NCBI RefSeq assembly: GCF_004346845.1
Contig: NZ_SMGI01000004.1
Location: 1-64,000, forward strand
DNA length: 64,000 nt
Direction of reading: 5' to 3'
Origin: Winogradskyella wandonensis
Lineage (GTDB): Bacteria > Bacteroidota > Bacteroidia > Flavobacteriales > Flavobacteriaceae
Shown here: piece by piece, positions 1 through 8,666 of the stretch
Numbering within the stretch: position 1 is the stretch's first letter
Layout: each line of letters starts with the position of its first letter
Program-made: the position numbers and the translations under genes
Notes under the pieces: model-generated
Seen by the model: the letters and a program-made list of their open reading frames with translations, nothing else
Databases searched by the model: none
What the model was told of the DNA's origin: nothing

Positions 1-1
1 A

Positions 2-883
2 GATTACTATCCATTTGGAATGCCAATGCCTAACCGTAATATAGAAGGCAACTACCGCTACGGCTATCAAGGCGAATACGCCGAAAAAGAAGAAGTTGGG
101 AGTACCAACTCGTTTGAACTAAGACTGTGGGATAGTAGAATTGGGAGGTGGATGACTATTGACCCTGCAGGGCAATATGCAAGTCCCTACCTTGGTATGG
201 GTAATAACCCAATAAGTAGAGTTGATCCAGACGGTGGTCAAGATTGTGGGTGTAAAGGAGGTGATGGTACTGATCCACCGTGGTGGGATTACGTTTCAGC
301 ATTTAAGAACTTTTTCACTATAAATCCTTCAAACAAATCCGCTTCTCAAATAAGAACGCTTGAGAGAGATAATAGAACGGTAAAAACGTTAGTTAGTGAA
401 ACGGAAAGAATCACCAGAACGGTTGCTGAGAATATTGACCCAAGTGGTATATCAAGTACTTTTGTAGGCTTGTCTGATGGAAGATTAGATATTGGAGATG
501 GAGTAAATATACTCACAACATTTCCCCTTCTTAGACCTTTAAGATATGGTTCTAAAGTATTTAGAACACTGAAAATTTCAAAAGTTGCACCTGACTGGGC
601 AGTAAAAGGAGCACATGTTCATATTGGAAATATTGAATTAGCATTAAAGCCAGGAAATAATGGAACAATTGTAATTAAAAGTGTTTTTAATAATATAAAG
701 GAAAAACATTTACAAGCTCCTATTAAAGCCGTAGAAGAGGCTTTAAAGAACCCTGCTTTTAGAAAAAAACTTATAGATTATACCGAAAAGGCTCGTGATC
801 TTTTGAAACAAGGTAATGAAATTGAAAGAGCAGCATCAGGAGAATTAAATTTTTTGATTAAAGCTTTAAAAAAATTAGATTAA
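2..883 (+). CDS. RHS-repeat protein C-terminal tip, copy 1 (5' end outside window)
   Basis: This is the 3' end of an RHS/YD-repeat polymorphic toxin gene. The frame is open from the first bases and reads DYYPFG before the first Met at 20, so that Met is inside the RHS core and is not a proven start. Core signatures, counted from Met-20, are YRYGYQGEY (residues 12-20), RLWDSRIGRWM (35-45), SPYLGMGNNP (55-64) and the boundary DPDGG (69-73). A C-x-C motif follows at 76-78, then about 200 residues of variable tip. The tip ends in a helical segment after a short basic, beta-rich stretch. I do not recognise the tip family. Four bases downstream lies a small gene in the immunity position. The first 46 residues are shared with the three minus-strand copies at 9.2-13.1 kb. 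Whether this is the expressed full-length gene or another orphan cannot be decided here. Confidence 0.85.
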   Translation, partial: DYYPFGMPMPNRNIEGNYRYGYQGEYAEKEEVGSTNSFELRLWDSRIGRWMTIDPAGQYASPYLGMGNNPISRVDPDGGQDCGCKGGDGTDPPWWDYVSAFKNFFTINPSNKSASQIRTLERDNRTVKTLVSETERITRTVAENIDPSGISSTFVGLSDGRLDIGDGVNILTTFPLLRPLRYGSKVFRTLKISKVAPDWAVKGAHVHIGNIELALKPGNNGTIVIKSVFNNIKEKHLQAPIKAVEEALKNPAFRKKLIDYTEKARDLLKQGNEIERAASGELNFLIKALKKLD

Positions 884-886
884 CAT

Positions 887-1288
887 ATGAACGAAAAAGA
901 ATTCATTGAGTTTACAAATCATCCTAATAAAATTTTTGGAAGAAAAATAGAAAAGTCCTTCTCTGTGTTTGTGGATAATTTTAGGGATTTAATTACTTCG
1001 ACAAGTAGTCATTCAAGGAAATTCAAAATCATAAGAATCAATCATACTTTCGATTTTATTTTTTATAAAGATTCTTTATATGATATTTATTTTTTCTTTT
1101 CTGAAAAGACCAAAATAAAATATGATGATTTTATTTATAAACATGAACACTTAATAATAAATAATGAAACTTTTTTAGACCAGAAGAAAATTAAATTATC
1201 AAATCATACAGAACTGATTTTTGATATTTCGACCAATAAATTAGAAAAAGCCATTTTAAATTTAAATAAAAGATTTATTCCTAATTAA
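887..1288 (+). CDS. Putative immunity protein for RHS tip 1
   Basis: A 133-residue predicted cytosolic protein without signal peptide or membrane segment, starting 4 bases after the RHS tip stop, so almost certainly co-transcribed. It is rich in Phe, Tyr, Ile and Lys, and local AT content is very high, as is common for immunity genes. I recognise no family. The immunity role is inferred from position only: every RHS tip in this window is followed at once by a small, unrelated gene. Confidence 0.6.
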   Translation: MNEKEFIEFTNHPNKIFGRKIEKSFSVFVDNFRDLITSTSSHSRKFKIIRINHTFDFIFYKDSLYDIYFFFSEKTKIKYDDFIYKHEHLIINNETFLDQKKIKLSNHTELIFDISTNKLEKAILNLNKRFIPN

Positions 1289-1343
1289 TCCTCGGTATAA
1301 AGTTGCAATTTATATCAGTAGTTATATCAGATTTTATTATTTT

Positions 1344-1365
1344 GTAATCTCGTTTAAAAGATTAC
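1344..1365 (+). promoter_or_regulatory. Start-proximal inverted repeat
   Basis: GTAATCT and AGATTAC form a perfect 7-bp inverted repeat with an 8-nt loop, ending 3 nt before the ATG at 1369. An upstream TTATTTTG is a near match to the Bacteroidota -7 box. It could be a small operator or a leader hairpin; function not known. Confidence 0.3.
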
Positions 1366-1368
1366 ATT

Positions 1369-2013
1369 ATGAGGTTTTTTAAAATCATTTCCGCGATTCT
1401 ATTTTTACTATTTGTCAATTTAGCAGTTGCGCAGTATAGCTACACACCTGCTAAAGTATTTCTTAAGGATGGTAGCACATTATCTGGAGAGGTAGATTTA
1501 ATAGCGTTTCCACTACGCCAGTGGTCTCCAAGCGAAGAGTTTTTTTCTTTTAAAGCCAATAAATCTAAAAAAGAGATAAGCGTAAAATCAATTGATAGTG
1601 TTGTTTTCAGCATTAAAGTAAAAACAAAAAAAAACAGAAAGATAGTTACATACAAAGAGTCTCAAAAGTTTATTCCAATTTATATTAAAGAGAACAAAGA
1701 GCATCTAAGAATGGTAAGACTAATCATTAACGACAAGTTAATTTTATACTCTCGTGCAGTTAATACAGGCACAGGAGTTAATGGAAACGGAGGTTTTACA
1801 GGATTTGGTGCTAACAATCAATATTTTGTAGCTAAGAATCCTAACCAAGTCCCTGTTGTATTATTACCTAATGGACCTAAACGTTTTAGAAAAGAGGCAA
1901 TGAATTATTTTAGTGATTGTACGGACTTAGTTGAAAAAATTGAATCTAAAGAACTTAAACGTGAAGATATTATAGAAATCGTTCAATTTTATAATACAAA
2001 ATGTACCAATTAG
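1369..2013 (+). CDS. Secreted protein of unknown function
   Basis: A 214-residue protein with a clear signal peptide (hydrophobic residues about 4-20, ending VAQ). The mature part begins with a FLKDGSTLSGEVDL-type beta segment, followed by a charged Lys-rich stretch and a Gly/Asn-rich loop near residues 140-155. The C-terminal third has two cysteines and an acidic helical region. The DGS-x-LSGEV start resembles the short beta-sheet module found at the N-terminus of many flavobacterial exported proteins, but I cannot assign a family. It sits ahead of an outer-membrane barrel gene on the same strand (gap 53 bp). Confidence 0.6.
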   Translation: MRFFKIISAILFLLFVNLAVAQYSYTPAKVFLKDGSTLSGEVDLIAFPLRQWSPSEEFFSFKANKSKKEISVKSIDSVVFSIKVKTKKNRKIVTYKESQKFIPIYIKENKEHLRMVRLIINDKLILYSRAVNTGTGVNGNGGFTGFGANNQYFVAKNPNQVPVVLLPNGPKRFRKEAMNYFSDCTDLVEKIESKELKREDIIEIVQFYNTKCTN

Positions 2014-2066
2014 ATTTAACTACTCTTCAGCAAAACCTTCTTTTAAACTATTAAAACTAACATATT

Positions 2067-2678
2067 ATGATTAAAAAAGTATTACTTTTTCTTACTGTTT
2101 TCTCATCCTTATCAGCATTGTCACAAATAAATTATGGCGTTACAACAGGGTTAAATATATCAAGACTTAATGAAGAATTTAAAGCCGTGAATGGTAGCTT
2201 TTTTAACACAAGTTCTATGGGTCTAAAACTTGGGATGTTTTCAGAAATCCCGATAAATGACAAGATTCTACTAAGTCCTAAACTTATATATTCTCAAATG
2301 GGAGATAGAGACAAAAATTATGATTCTTCAAGAAGCCTAGACGCTAGTAACATTGACTATAAGTTAGATTACCTTACTATCCCTCTAAATGTTAGATTTT
2401 TTGATAAGCTATATGTTGAGGTTGGCCCTCAAATTGGTATTCTAATAAACGATTCCAGAGAGAGTCTTGACTTAGGAGATTTAGACAGTTCAATTGATAT
2501 TGGTGCTAACTTAGAGTTTGGATACAAAATTAACGACTTTAGAGTAGGTCTAAATGTTTATCATGGATTTACTAATGTATTTGAAATAGAACAAACACCT
2601 CCATTGTCATTTAGAGATTTAAACATTAGAAATTTTGCTCTTAGTTTTAATCTAAACTATATTGTTTTTTCAAACTAG
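2067..2678 (+). CDS. PorT-family outer membrane beta-barrel protein
   Basis: A 203-residue protein with signal peptide (residues 1-20, ending ALSQ) followed by INYGVTTGLNISRL, the typical first strand of the PorT/outer-membrane-beta-barrel family (PF13568 type). Alternating hydrophobic strands follow, including YLTIPLNVRFF and YVEVGPQIGIL, and the last strand ends at the stop. Length matches an eight-stranded barrel. It is predicted to sit in the outer membrane; specific role unknown. It precedes a lipoprotein gene on the same strand. Confidence 0.75.
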   Translation: MIKKVLLFLTVFSSLSALSQINYGVTTGLNISRLNEEFKAVNGSFFNTSSMGLKLGMFSEIPINDKILLSPKLIYSQMGDRDKNYDSSRSLDASNIDYKLDYLTIPLNVRFFDKLYVEVGPQIGILINDSRESLDLGDLDSSIDIGANLEFGYKINDFRVGLNVYHGFTNVFEIEQTPPLSFRDLNIRNFALSFNLNYIVFSN

Positions 2679-2694
2679 ATTTTATTCGATATTC

Positions 2695-3432
2695 ATGAAT
2701 TTTTTTTTTAGACTTTACTTTATATTGTTTCTAGCTATTTCTCTTAATAGTTGCTCAAATAAAATCCTGATGCCATCGGCGTACAATACTACTGAACGTT
2801 TGCAGCTTGGTGAAGTTGGCGAAGACAAAAACTTTTTATTAGAAAAAGATTATAGTCATACGGCTATTCCAATCTATGAAGAACACATTAAAGTGAATGT
2901 CCAATCTCAGGAATTTAGTAGAGCGAGTTATAACCTCTTTCTGAAATCAAAAGAAAAACAGCATCATTCAGTAAAGGTAGACTATACAGATTCGTTAAAA
3001 GTGAAACCTAGATATTTAGAGTTGAGTATCGCTGATAGAGTTTCTGTTATTAATAGTATAATGAGTAATGAAAACACTGGTGTAGATAACTATTTACTTA
3101 ATAAACCAGACGCTCATTTAATTAGCAGTATTAGTATCGTATTTACTAACGAACAGCAGAATAGAATTCAGGAGGCAGATGAAGTATTCGTAAAATCCTT
3201 TGGTGTAAAATCATATGCTTTGTATTTGTACAGAAAAGGAGTTTTAATAGATACAATACCATTTTCTAACGGTGTAGTATTTAAATATTCAACTTCAAAT
3301 TTTTGCTGGAAACAGGAAGGATATTCGGCATGGTCAATTGTCGATATTGTCGAAAATGATGAGTCCTGTCCAAAAGGCACTTATAGGTCTCCTAAAAAAG
3401 AAAAGTCTCTAAACCAATATTTAAGATTTTAA
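2695..3432 (+). CDS. Lipoprotein of unknown function
   Basis: Starting at the ATG at 2695 gives MNFFFRLYF, a hydrophobic stretch and the lipobox LNSC, so this start is preferred over the upstream TTG at 2662, which lies inside the previous gene. The mature protein is about 225 residues, mixed alpha/beta, with a conserved-looking segment AHLISSISIVFTNEQQNRIQ and a C-terminal beta part with two cysteines. No family recognised. The gap of 3 nt to the next lipoprotein gene suggests an operon running into the secretion-like cluster. Confidence 0.65.
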   Translation: MNFFFRLYFILFLAISLNSCSNKILMPSAYNTTERLQLGEVGEDKNFLLEKDYSHTAIPIYEEHIKVNVQSQEFSRASYNLFLKSKEKQHHSVKVDYTDSLKVKPRYLELSIADRVSVINSIMSNENTGVDNYLLNKPDAHLISSISIVFTNEQQNRIQEADEVFVKSFGVKSYALYLYRKGVLIDTIPFSNGVVFKYSTSNFCWKQEGYSAWSIVDIVENDESCPKGTYRSPKKEKSLNQYLRF

Positions 3433-3435
3433 AAT

Positions 3436-3789
3436 ATGAAGAAGCTATCAATCTTAATTTTGCTTTTTTTGTCGGTATCTTGTGATGATATTATAGAAGT
3501 TCCAGATATTTCCAATGAGATTGTAACTATTTTAGCTCCGACAGATGGTGTAACGATATCTGCAACATCGATAACGTTCAATTGGAACGCTGTTGCGGAT
3601 GCTGAAAACTATAGATTACAGATTGCGACACCTACTTTTGCTGAAGCTCAACAAATCATAACAGATTCGTTAACAACTCAATTAAATCTTAATATCGATT
3701 TAGAAGCAGGAGCATATCAGTGGCGCATTAGAGCAGAAAATTCAGAGTATCAAACCGCATTTTCCACCCAAAGTTTCACTGTACAATGA
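3436..3789 (+). CDS. Small lipoprotein with fibronectin type III-like domain
   Basis: A 117-residue protein: lipoprotein signal peptide ending in VSC (Cys-16), then one FN3-like beta-sandwich. Typical strands are visible: ITFNWNAVADAENYRLQIA and AGAYQWRIRAENS. It overlaps the next gene by 4 bases (TGAG-type overlap, 3786-3789), so it belongs to the same operon as the GspC-like protein. It may be an outer-membrane accessory of the pilus/secretion apparatus; this is inference from context. Confidence 0.65.
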   Translation: MKKLSILILLFLSVSCDDIIEVPDISNEIVTILAPTDGVTISATSITFNWNAVADAENYRLQIATPTFAEAQQIITDSLTTQLNLNIDLEAGAYQWRIRAENSEYQTAFSTQSFTVQ

Positions 3790-4259
3790 GAGAGCTTTTC
3801 AGGAAAGTGCCAATTTGGATTTCACTTCCTCTCATGCTAATTACTTGGGGTTATTTGGGGTATGAAGTATCTAAGGGTATAAATCCTGATTTACCAGAAA
3901 TACCAAGCGCAACCAATATTGCAGATTTTAATCCCAAACCAATTGCTAAAACGGAAACATTTACTATTTCAGATATAGAGCGTGACCCATTTCTGGGAAC
4001 TCTGGAAAAGAAAGTAGAACACAATTCAGCTCCTAAAAAAAAGGCAATCACTCCTACAAAGCCAATTAATACACCCAAGGTTAACTTTTCTGGAATTGTT
4101 AAAAATGGAAAAGATCAGGTCTTTATTTTAACCATTAACGGAAAACAATATTTGATACGGAAAGGTGAAACCGTCAATGATGTAAAACTCGTTTCTGGCA
4201 GTTCCAAACAAGTGGTTATTCGATTCAATAATACCAATACCACCATTTTAGTTGATTGA
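3786..4259 (+). CDS. GspC/PilP-like inner membrane protein
   Basis: A 157-residue protein with a single N-terminal membrane anchor (about residues 10-28), a Pro/Lys-rich linker, and a C-terminal domain (about 90-157) reading VNFSGIVKNGKDQVFILTINGKQYLIRKGE. The RDPFLGTL segment near residue 65 followed by a small beta domain is the layout of GspC HR domains and PilP, which link the inner-membrane platform to the secretin. Assignment rests on layout and on the following pseudopilin and GspF genes, not on strong similarity. Confidence 0.55.
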   Translation: MRELFRKVPIWISLPLMLITWGYLGYEVSKGINPDLPEIPSATNIADFNPKPIAKTETFTISDIERDPFLGTLEKKVEHNSAPKKKAITPTKPINTPKVNFSGIVKNGKDQVFILTINGKQYLIRKGETVNDVKLVSGSSKQVVIRFNNTNTTILVD

Positions 4260-4260
4260 T

Positions 4261-5553
4261 ATGTCATGGCTCAGAAAAAATCTTGGTGGTTTCAATTCGC
4301 GAGTTAAAGCAGGGGCATTACAGTTAACTCTGCATATCGTCATCGTTATTGGTTTATTACTAACCGCCTTTATTCTATTGGTATATCTCCACAAACGTTT
4401 TAGATTACAAACCACATTCGTTAAAGAAACAGTTGAAAACTGCGATAGGGGTATTAATTATTCACTTAAAAACAGATTGGTTTCCAATACTTCTACACCA
4501 ATCCCTCTAAATGATGAAGATTATAAATCCCTTTCCGTAGAAAAGACCTTTTGGGGTGCTTTTGAAAAAATTACTGTAGAATCAAAAGTCAAAACCAATC
4601 AGTTTAAAAAAGTAGCTTTAATTGGTGCTAGTCAATTAGATATTAACAGGCCGTCGTTATATCTGGAAGAAACCAAAACGCCTTTGGTTTTGGTTGGGCA
4701 AACAAGATTAGAAGGTCTAAATTATTTACCTGCGCAAGGTGTAAAACCAGGTTATATCTCAGGAGAATCTTACAGCGGGAGTCAGCTAATTTATGGGGCA
4801 TCTAAAAAGATACAATCATTCCCTAAACCTTCATCTGAATGGTTGAACTATATTACAACGGTTTCCTCTTATAAAGACACTGGCAATTTTATTGAAATAG
4901 AAGCTGGACAGTCCTATACCAACTCTTTTAAAGAACCAATGCAGGTTATTTATCGAAGCGGAAAACTGAACTTAAATTTTGTTGAGCTGACTGGAAATAT
5001 TGTGGTGCAATCAGAAACTGAAATTGTAGTAAGCGCTTCTACAAGGTTGAAAGATGTATTGTTGATTGCTCCCAAAATTACAATTGTAGATAATGTCAAA
5101 GGGGCATTTCAAGCCATAGCCAACAAATCAATTGCGGTAGGAAAAAATGTGAATCTCTCTTATCCTTCAAGCTTGATAGTTGAAGAAACGAGAATATCTC
5201 ATATAGAGAATTCCGTTCAGAAAAAAAATATACCTATTGAGATTGGAAATAATACCACTATTTCTGGACAGATGATTTTCTTTGGTCAAACCAAGGCTAA
5301 TAATTACGATAGTCAAATCTATATTTCAGAAGATGTCACCATTAATGGCGAAGTCTATTGCAACCAGAATATAGAACTATTGGGAACTGTAAGAGGTACT
5401 GTCTTTGCTCATAATTTTATTGTCCATAAAGGTGGTTCTATTTATCAGAATCATTTATATGGTGCTAAAATTTCAGTTGATGCATTACCACAAAAGTATG
5501 TTGGTATGCTAATTAATGACTCAGAAAAAGCAGTAGCGAAATGGTTATATTAA
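4261..5553 (+). CDS. Membrane-anchored protein with bactofilin-like C-terminal domain
   Basis: The ATG at 4261 is chosen because the upstream TTG lies inside the previous gene. The protein (430 residues) has a short cytoplasmic start, one membrane segment near residues 20-42 (HIVIVIGLLLTAFILLVYL), and a large exported part. Residues about 270-410 show short beta-helical rungs like those of bactofilin/polymer-forming domains, for example DVTINGEVYCNQNIELLGTV and GTVFAHNFIVHKGGSI. The N-terminal membrane layout resembles a GspK/PilX-type minor component, but no prepilin cleavage motif is visible. It overlaps the next pseudopilin gene by 13 nt. Confidence 0.6.
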   Translation: MSWLRKNLGGFNSRVKAGALQLTLHIVIVIGLLLTAFILLVYLHKRFRLQTTFVKETVENCDRGINYSLKNRLVSNTSTPIPLNDEDYKSLSVEKTFWGAFEKITVESKVKTNQFKKVALIGASQLDINRPSLYLEETKTPLVLVGQTRLEGLNYLPAQGVKPGYISGESYSGSQLIYGASKKIQSFPKPSSEWLNYITTVSSYKDTGNFIEIEAGQSYTNSFKEPMQVIYRSGKLNLNFVELTGNIVVQSETEIVVSASTRLKDVLLIAPKITIVDNVKGAFQAIANKSIAVGKNVNLSYPSSLIVEETRISHIENSVQKKNIPIEIGNNTTISGQMIFFGQTKANNYDSQIYISEDVTINGEVYCNQNIELLGTVRGTVFAHNFIVHKGGSIYQNHLYGAKISVDALPQKYVGMLINDSEKAVAKWLY

Positions 5554-5897
5554 AACATTTAAAATTACATCGCAAAGTTAAAGGCTCCACGCTAATGGAA
5601 ACTTTAGTGGCTACCGTTTTGATTGTAGTTATATTTATGCTTGCCAGTATGATTTTGAATAATTTATTTTCTAATATCATTAAAAGTAACACAAGGGCTA
5701 TAGACACATATATTTCAGAATTAAAATATCTATACATCAACGATAAAATAAGTCTGCCGTATCAAACCGATTTTAACCCTTGGTCTATTGAAATTTTTGA
5801 TGATAATGATGATGAAGCCATAACTCAACCGATGATTGAGGCTTTTAATACAGAAACCAAACAAACCCTTACCCAACCTATATTTGAAACTAAGTAA
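5541..5897 (+). CDS. Type II secretion/type IV pilus-like pseudopilin
   Basis: A 118-residue protein with a classic prepilin leader: a basic start (residues 1-14) ending in KG, then STLMETLVATVLIVVIFML. Gly-14 precedes the cleavage point, Glu-19 is the conserved position-5 glutamate of the mature form, and the hydrophobic helix follows. The C-terminal part is short and acidic. It overlaps the neighbouring genes on both sides, showing tight operon organisation. A minor (GspI/GspJ-like) pseudopilin is likely. Confidence 0.75.
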   Translation: MVILKHLKLHRKVKGSTLMETLVATVLIVVIFMLASMILNNLFSNIIKSNTRAIDTYISELKYLYINDKISLPYQTDFNPWSIEIFDDNDDEAITQPMIEAFNTETKQTLTQPIFETK

Positions 5898-6357
5898 AAG
5901 AATACAGGCCTTTACCCTAAGTGAAATACTTGTGGTATTAATACTCACAGTTATTGTGGTTGGTTTAGCGTTTTCTGTATTGAGTTTAATTCAAAAACAG
6001 ATGTATAGCATCCAATCTAACTTTGAGCAATCTTCAGAAATTAATCGTTTAGAAATGGCTTTACAAATAGATTTTCACAGCTATTCTGAAATACGATTAG
6101 ACTCACAATTGGATGAACTAAAATTTAAAACTGAAACCGACTCCATATATTATAAATTTAGTACTGATAATATTATCAGAGAAAAGGACACGTTTAATAT
6201 TAGTATTTTTCAGAAATCGTTGTTTTTCAACGGTGAAACTATTAATGACAGTGGTTTAGTTGATGCTATAAAATTACAGACATCGAAAGACACTCAAGTG
6301 CAACCCATTTTTGTGTTTAAGCAGAATGATGCCTCTCAATTTATGAACGATTTTTAA
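5884..6357 (+). CDS. Type II secretion/type IV pilus-like pseudopilin
   Basis: The prepilin signature is KRIQA followed by FTLSEILVVLILTVIVVGL, with the conserved Glu five residues after the expected cleavage site. No ATG fits. The TTG at 5884 gives an 8-residue leader and a 14-nt overlap with the previous gene. A more distal TTG at 5836 would give an unusually long leader, so 5884 is preferred, with some doubt. The mature part (about 149 residues) is a soluble beta-rich domain of GspJ-like size. It is followed 2 nt later by the gspF-like gene. Confidence 0.7.
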   Translation: MKLSKRIQAFTLSEILVVLILTVIVVGLAFSVLSLIQKQMYSIQSNFEQSSEINRLEMALQIDFHSYSEIRLDSQLDELKFKTETDSIYYKFSTDNIIREKDTFNISIFQKSLFFNGETINDSGLVDAIKLQTSKDTQVQPIFVFKQNDASQFMNDF

Positions 6358-6359
6358 TA

Positions 6360-7493
6360 ATGGGATTTAAGCTAGAAAATACTAAAACAGCAACTCTAAA
6401 GAAAACTAAAATTTCTAATAAAGAGTCCTTTCTAAAAAAGGAGATAACGTTTCTTGGTTCTTCGTTTTCTAACAAAACCAAGGAAGACTTTTATACAGAG
6501 TTAGGTTTATTACTTAAAGCTGGGATTACACTTAAAGATGCTTTGGAACTCATCGAGAATGCTCAAAAAAAGCGTCAACAAAAAGTAATTCTTAAAGCTA
6601 TTTCTAACGATATAGTCACTGGCGCAAGTTTATCAGACAGTTTACAATCAAAAAAAGAGTTTACCGAATACGAATACTACTCTATAAAAATTGGTGAAGA
6701 AACGGGTACTCTACAACAAGTTACTGAACAGTTAGGAGCATTTTACAGTCGTAAGAATGAGCAACGTCGCAACATCATAAGCGCGCTAACGTATCCAATT
6801 ATTATACTTTCAACTGCTATATTAGTGGTTGCATTTATGCTGAGTTATGTCGTACCGATGTTTCAAGATATTTTTAAACAGCAAGGTGTAGATTTGCCAA
6901 AGATTACAGAATTTATTATTGCGGCATCCGAGTTCTTTAAAACTTACGGTTGGCTATTTTTAGTCATTATCATCATTTTTATAGCCTCTAAGAGCGTTTT
7001 AAAGAAAAAACTATGGTATCGACGTCTTACAGATAAATTGACTTTAAAACTGCCTTATATTGGTAGTTTTCTTAAAACTATTTATTTATCCCAATTTACG
7101 CAAGCAGTATCTCTATTAACAGCTTCAAAGGTGCCTTTGGTAAATAGCATTCAATTGGTAAAAAAGATGATTGGCTTTATGCCTTTACAAGATGCACTCG
7201 AAGTTGTAGAAGCTGACATCCTAAAAGGGAAATCACTGAGTCAAAGTTTAGATAAACACAAGTTATTTGATGCAAAAATGGTCGCTTTAGTCAAAGTCGC
7301 AGAAGAGACTAACCAAAACGAGTTTATCTTTCAGCGTCTTAATGCACGATACACTACGCAAGTACAACAGAAATCTAAACTACTTTCTACGGCTTTAGAA
7401 CCATTTATTATTATGATTGTCGGCGTTTTAGTCGGCGTTATTCTTATTGCTATGTATCTACCTATGTTTAGGTTGAGTAGTGTTTTAGGTTAG
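6360..7493 (+). CDS. Type II secretion system F family protein (GspF/PilC-like)
   Basis: A 377-residue inner-membrane platform protein. Two T2SSF repeats are visible: about residues 42-165 (FYTELGLLLKAGITLKDALELI, then IGEETGTLQQV) and about 235-365 (TQAVSLLTASKVPLVNSIQLV, then VAEETNQNEFIF). Membrane segments lie after the first repeat (two, about 140-210) and at the C-terminus. Length and order match PilC/GspF. It is the last gene of the plus-strand cluster and overlaps the convergent recombinase gene by 4 nt. No GspE ATPase or GspD secretin gene lies in this window. Confidence 0.88.
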   Translation: MGFKLENTKTATLKKTKISNKESFLKKEITFLGSSFSNKTKEDFYTELGLLLKAGITLKDALELIENAQKKRQQKVILKAISNDIVTGASLSDSLQSKKEFTEYEYYSIKIGEETGTLQQVTEQLGAFYSRKNEQRRNIISALTYPIIILSTAILVVAFMLSYVVPMFQDIFKQQGVDLPKITEFIIAASEFFKTYGWLFLVIIIIFIASKSVLKKKLWYRRLTDKLTLKLPYIGSFLKTIYLSQFTQAVSLLTASKVPLVNSIQLVKKMIGFMPLQDALEVVEADILKGKSLSQSLDKHKLFDAKMVALVKVAEETNQNEFIFQRLNARYTTQVQQKSKLLSTALEPFIIMIVGVLVGVILIAMYLPMFRLSSVLG

Positions 7494-8605
7494 TAGTTTT
7501 CTAATTTACTATGCACCTTATCAATCTCCCTATCCATATAAGCTTGGGCATAATGTACATAGCGGTTAAAGGAATTACTAGATTGACTATGCCCACTTAT
7601 TTTACGAACTAAATGCTCTGGCATGCCTAAAATAAGTAAGGTCGTAATAGCGGTACGTCGCATCATATGCGAACTCATTTTTTGATAAAATAAAGTCTGC
7701 TTATTCTTGTGCTTTTTTAAGGTCTTTCCTCTTATTTCTCTAGTGAATTCTATTGGAGTATCGAATCCTGCTTTCTCACCAATCTTTTTAATGTGTTTAT
7801 TAAAATTGAATAACGATATCGGTTGAAATAAGGGTTGCTTGTTACTTCTAGATTTGTGTTTTAAAAAAATAACAACAGCATAACTCGGTAGTTTAATAAA
7901 ACTAAATGTCTTAGTTTTTTGAGATTTAATTTTAAGATACCACTCATTGTTCTGTTGCTCAAAATTTTTGTTGGTTAATAAAAAGATATCTGAGAATCGT
8001 AAACCCGTTGTACAACCAAAAACAAAAATATCTTTTATACGCTTTAAGCCTTTACTTAAACTTTCTTCAAATTCTGTGTCGTGGATTAAAAATTTGAGTT
8101 GCTCAGGAGAGAGTACTAATACTTCTATATCCTCTGTGCGCACATAAAATAGGCGTTGAAAATCTCCTGTGAAAAAATCTCTATCGTTTTTTAAATAGTT
8201 AAAAAAGGTACGTATAACTTTAATGTTGGTGCCTACATAATTATCGTGGCAACCATTATTGTACAAGTATTCTGTAAATTTTTTATAAAACTTTTTCCAG
8301 TAATTCTTTTCACTAGTATACTCACGTTTAGTGAGTTTTGAAGCATCACAAATACGTAACTCAAAACCAGACTCAATACTAAAATTGTGCAGATTGTTTA
8401 ATACATACTTGTAGTTTTGTATGCTTTGTGGTTTTATCTTTTCTCCATTCTTTTTAAGACGTTTGCCAGTCTCTGTATCTCTTATAAAGCGTTGAAATAA
8501 AGGAAGTAGTTGTGTAGGTTTTTTCACATTTAAGGTTTGCTTAAATGTAAAAAAAAGTAATTTATTGAAAAAATCATATTGTTCGATGGATAGGAATATT
8601 ACCAA
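7490..8605 (-). CDS. Tyrosine recombinase/integrase
   Basis: A site-specific recombinase with an N-terminal SAM-like DNA-binding domain (about residues 35-165) and a C-terminal catalytic domain. Catalytic signatures are Arg in GCTTGLRFSD, the box SHMMRRTA (His-x-x-Arg), ISGHSQ (third His), and the nucleophile Tyr in FNRYVHYAQAY. The reading frame has no ATG at the front: the longest form starts at TTG 8605 just after an in-frame TAA, and an internal GTG just before KKPTQLLP is an alternative. It lies at the downstream end of the minus-strand RHS tip array, 61 nt from its last gene, so it may move or shuffle this region, but no flanking attachment repeats are obvious. Confidence 0.9.
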   Translation of the reverse strand: MVIFLSIEQYDFFNKLLFFTFKQTLNVKKPTQLLPLFQRFIRDTETGKRLKKNGEKIKPQSIQNYKYVLNNLHNFSIESGFELRICDASKLTKREYTSEKNYWKKFYKKFTEYLYNNGCHDNYVGTNIKVIRTFFNYLKNDRDFFTGDFQRLFYVRTEDIEVLVLSPEQLKFLIHDTEFEESLSKGLKRIKDIFVFGCTTGLRFSDIFLLTNKNFEQQNNEWYLKIKSQKTKTFSFIKLPSYAVVIFLKHKSRSNKQPLFQPISLFNFNKHIKKIGEKAGFDTPIEFTREIRGKTLKKHKNKQTLFYQKMSSHMMRRTAITTLLILGMPEHLVRKISGHSQSSNSFNRYVHYAQAYMDREIDKVHSKLENY

Positions 8606-8666
8606 GTTTTACAAAGTAATATTTTTAATATCTATTACCTACCAATTAATTTTGAATTAGCTAAGA

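Noticed and set aside
1440-1655. 71-codon minus-strand frame inside the secreted protein gene
   Set aside because: Shadow frame; the sense frame has a signal peptide and continues across it.
7494-8666. Attachment-site direct repeats around the tyrosine recombinase
   Set aside because: I looked for matching short repeats on both sides and for a tRNA target and found none that were convincing.
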